A stretch of 64,000 nt of DNA from positions 620,001 to 684,000 of the forward strand of contig NZ_JAUSXG010000001.1 of the NCBI RefSeq assembly GCF_030815855.1, written 5' to 3'. The first letter of the stretch is position 1, and each line of letters opens with the position of its first letter. A program made the translations under genes and the position numbers. Shown in pieces: positions 62,435 through 64,000 of this stretch. The stretch comes from Variovorax paradoxus. Lineage in GTDB: Bacteria; Pseudomonadota; Gammaproteobacteria; Burkholderiales; Burkholderiaceae_C. Below the pieces are notes generated by a model. It was not told the DNA's origin. It saw only the letters and a list, made by a program, of their open reading frames with translations, and did no database searches.

Positions 62435-62564
62435 CACCGATAGACGGTCTGAACGTTGATCACGCATGCTGAAGGAGCGCCAAAGATGAGCCAGATCAGT
62501 TTTTTCGGATGCTGAGCATGCGGGCAAGAGGAAGAAGACACGCCGGGAAGTCTTCCTTGCCGAG

Positions 62565-63464
62565 ATGGAACTGGTGGTGCCTTGGAAGGCCCTGCTCAAA
62601 GTCATCGAGCCGCACTACCCTGTGGCAGGCCGCGGACGCCGGCCGTATCCGCTCGAGGCGATGCTCCGCGTGCACCTGATGCAGAACTGGTTCGCGCTGA
62701 GCGATCCGGCGATGGAGGAAGCCCTGTACGAGATCGCCTCGCTGCGCGCGTTCGCGGGCCTGGGGATGGAGTCGGTTCCCGACGAGACGACGATCCTGAA
62801 CTTCCGCCACCTGCTGGAGGCCAGCGATTTGGCCGAGGACATCTTCAAGCAGGTCAATGCCCACCTGGCCAAGAAGGGGCTGCTTCTGAAGAGAGGCTCC
62901 ATCGTGGACGCCACGATCATCGCGGCACCCAGTTCGACCAAGAACGAGAGCGGGCAGCGAGACCCGGAGATGCACCAGACGAAGAAGGGCAACCAGTGGC
63001 ACTTCGGGATGAAGGCGCACATCGGCGTGGACGCGGACTCGGGGCTGGTGCACACGGTGACGACCACGGCGGCCAATGAGGCCGACGTGGAGCAGGTGAG
63101 CGACCTGCTGCATGGCAAAGAGGACGCGGTGTGGGCCGACTCGGGCTATCGCGGAGCACAGAGCCGAGTGGAGCGCAGCGTGCAATGGCACATTGCAGGG
63201 CGCCCCAGCGACATGGCGAAGATGCCGGAGGGCCGGGCCAAGACCAGAGCGCGCAAGCAGGAATATCAAAAGGCCAGCATCCGGGCGAAGGTGGAGCACC
63301 CGTTCCGGGTGATCAAGCGGCAGTTCGGCCTTGCGAAGGTGAGGTTCAAGGGGCTGGCCAAGAACACGGCGCATGTGATCACGCTGTTTGCGTTGTCGAA
63401 TCTGTGGATGGCCAGAAGGCAACTGATTGCGATGATGGGACAGGTGCGTCCGCAGACGGCGTGA
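62565..63464 (+). CDS. IS5-family transposase, probably missing its N-terminus through a frameshift
   Basis: The 299-residue frame carries an intact DDE core: Asp in GSIVDATIIAAP, Asp in VWADSGYRGAQ and Glu in KVEHPFRVIKRQFG. Upstream the same protein can be read from ATG 62486 as MSQISF and then, after dropping one T from the six-T run at 62500-62505, SDAEHAGKRKKTRREVFLAEM joining this frame. So either the gene has a single-base insertion or it relies on slippage at the T run. The ATG at 62565 would give a product lacking about 26 residues. Confidence 0.9.
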   Translation: MELVVPWKALLKVIEPHYPVAGRGRRPYPLEAMLRVHLMQNWFALSDPAMEEALYEIASLRAFAGLGMESVPDETTILNFRHLLEASDLAEDIFKQVNAHLAKKGLLLKRGSIVDATIIAAPSSTKNESGQRDPEMHQTKKGNQWHFGMKAHIGVDADSGLVHTVTTTAANEADVEQVSDLLHGKEDAVWADSGYRGAQSRVERSVQWHIAGRPSDMAKMPEGRAKTRARKQEYQKASIRAKVEHPFRVIKRQFGLAKVRFKGLAKNTAHVITLFALSNLWMARRQLIAMMGQVRPQTA

Positions 63465-63561
63465 ATGGGCCGCAAAGGCTCTCAAACGCATGGCATGCCC
63501 ACTGCAACGAGCCTTCGCGCGCAGCGGGACAGCAAGCACACTCGTCCTCAAGCCAATTTGC

Positions 63562-63579
63562 GACTTGATCAGACGTTCC
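63562..63579 (-). repeat. Right terminal inverted repeat of the IS element
   Basis: This is the inverted copy of GGAACGTCTGATCAAGTC, followed by the second TTAA target copy at 63580-63583. Confidence 0.95.
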
Positions 63580-63950
63580 TTAAAGCGCATCGTCTCGATC
63601 CGAAATTGCATCGAGTGCTCGCGGAGCAGATTCCGCGCGTGGGAAAACTCGAGAAGCTGGAAACCTTCAGTCGTGAAAATTTCAGTCTGTTCAGGGCCTA
63701 TCTCGAAGGAGCCCGGAACGAAATCGGCGTCGATGACCTGGAGCTCGCATCGTTTGTCTGTGTCACCACGATCGAAGCATTGACGCATAACGCGGTGCTG
63801 CATCATTCCAAAGTGCTGAGCGACGATCCGATGGAGGCGCTCATCGACGAGAGTGCACGTCTCGTGACCGGGTATCTCAAAGGCTGGCGCGCAAGCACTC
63901 CGACGCGCTGATACGCTCCAAGCCACACCAACCCAATCGAAGCAACTCGA

Positions 63951-64000
63951 ATGACCGATCTCCCGCACAGTCCCGCCGCCGACCGCAACAAGCAGCCCAT
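63951..64000 (+). CDS. DUF938 family methyltransferase-like protein, N-terminus only
   Basis: Only 16 complete codons are inside the window. They read MTDLPHSPAADRNKQP, and the SPAADRNKQPI start is a hallmark of DUF938 proteins, predicted class I SAM-dependent methyltransferases of about 200 residues. It begins 39 bp after the TetR stop. The rest of the gene lies beyond the window. Confidence 0.65.
   Translation, partial: MTDLPHSPAADRNKQP

Larger units (their letters stand above)
62417..63579 (+). mobile_element. Complete IS5-family insertion sequence (1163 bp)
   Basis: Perfect 18-bp terminal inverted repeats GGAACGTCTGATCAAGTC lie at 62417-62434 and, inverted, 63562-63579. A TTAA target duplication flanks it at 62413-62416 and 63580-63583, matching the YTAR target preference of IS5 elements. 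One transposase gene is present. The element splits a TetR gene. The identity of the ends and the target copies indicates a recent insertion. Confidence 0.96.
62094..63911 (+). pseudogene. TetR regulator gene interrupted by an IS5-family element
   Basis: The first part (62094-62416) encodes an intact TetR helix-turn-helix (TVENLIEATARILVKEGFDKAST, GSLYQYFPSKEALVAAV). The second part (63584-63911) encodes the ligand-domain remainder (AHRLDPKLHRVLAEQIPRVG to the stop). Removing bases 62417-63583, which leaves a single TTAA, joins Val-Lys to Ala-His-Arg in frame and gives 216 codons plus stop, a normal TetR length. As it stands the gene yields only a 121-residue protein with a foreign tail, able at most to bind DNA without ligand control. 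Confidence 0.95.

Overview
The window looks like chromosomal DNA of a high-GC betaproteobacterium of the Burkholderiales, most likely Comamonadaceae close to Variovorax. This is an inference from gene content: a cyo quinol oxidase operon joined to SURF1 and RegB/RegA, an urtABCDE urea transporter, a PHP/EamA/YciO/M50/trpS cluster, and GC-rich palindromic intergenic repeats. Frequent ATGA, TTGA and GTGA stop/start overlaps and several TTG starts fit the same picture. No database search was possible.

Layout. 1-3.3 kb: end of an FtsX-type ABC permease, a stand-alone AAA ATPase and SlyX. 3.4-3.7 kb: a long inverted repeat followed by six perfect copies of a 15-bp tandem repeat. 3.7-11.3 kb (minus strand): cyoABCD, SURF1, regB, regA and hemolysin III; a quinol oxidase is joined to the quinone/redox-sensing two-component system likely to control it. 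11.4-15.4 kb: an MHS-family transporter, a HAD phosphatase, two small unknown genes and a 2OG-Fe(II) oxygenase. 15.4-18.6 kb: a polar amino acid ABC transporter. 18.7-21.8 kb: truncated hemoglobin, a ferredoxin-reductase-like flavoprotein, Smr and RadC. 21.9-26.3 kb: FKBP, ispH, threonine dehydratase, a VOC protein, serS and tRNA-Ser(CGA). 26.5-29.6 kb: a secreted protein and a two-component pair. 29.7-35.3 kb (minus): trpS, M50 protease, YciO/Sua5, EamA, PHP phosphatase and a CorA/ZntB channel. 35.5-40.5 kb: PPK2, a PHB-depolymerase-like esterase, an AraC regulator divergent from a SnoaL-like protein, and a DHA2 exporter.

40.5-47.8 kb: a HEPN/nucleotidyltransferase toxin-antitoxin-like pair with a perfect palindrome over its start codon, then urtABCDE with large palindromic elements between urtA and urtB and between urtD and urtE. 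48-55.5 kb: an MFS exporter, PhoD, an aldo/keto reductase, a DedA-rhodanese fusion, a small secreted protein and a CACHE histidine kinase with its response regulator. 55.7-64 kb is an accessory region, visibly less GC-rich between about 57 and 60 kb: patatin, VOC, tautomerase, TetR with paired operator-like sites, an Imm30-like orphan immunity protein, an orphan EF-Tu domain-2-like barrel, DUF1993, a membrane-anchored Mrr-type nuclease, DinB, and a TetR gene split by a complete IS5-family element. Removing that element at its TTAA target duplication restores the TetR frame exactly.

The best candidates for new biology are the HEPN/NTase module with its start-codon palindrome, the orphan immunity-like genes at 58.6-59.5 kb, and the palindromic elements inside two ABC transporter operons. 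Everything else reads as familiar families.
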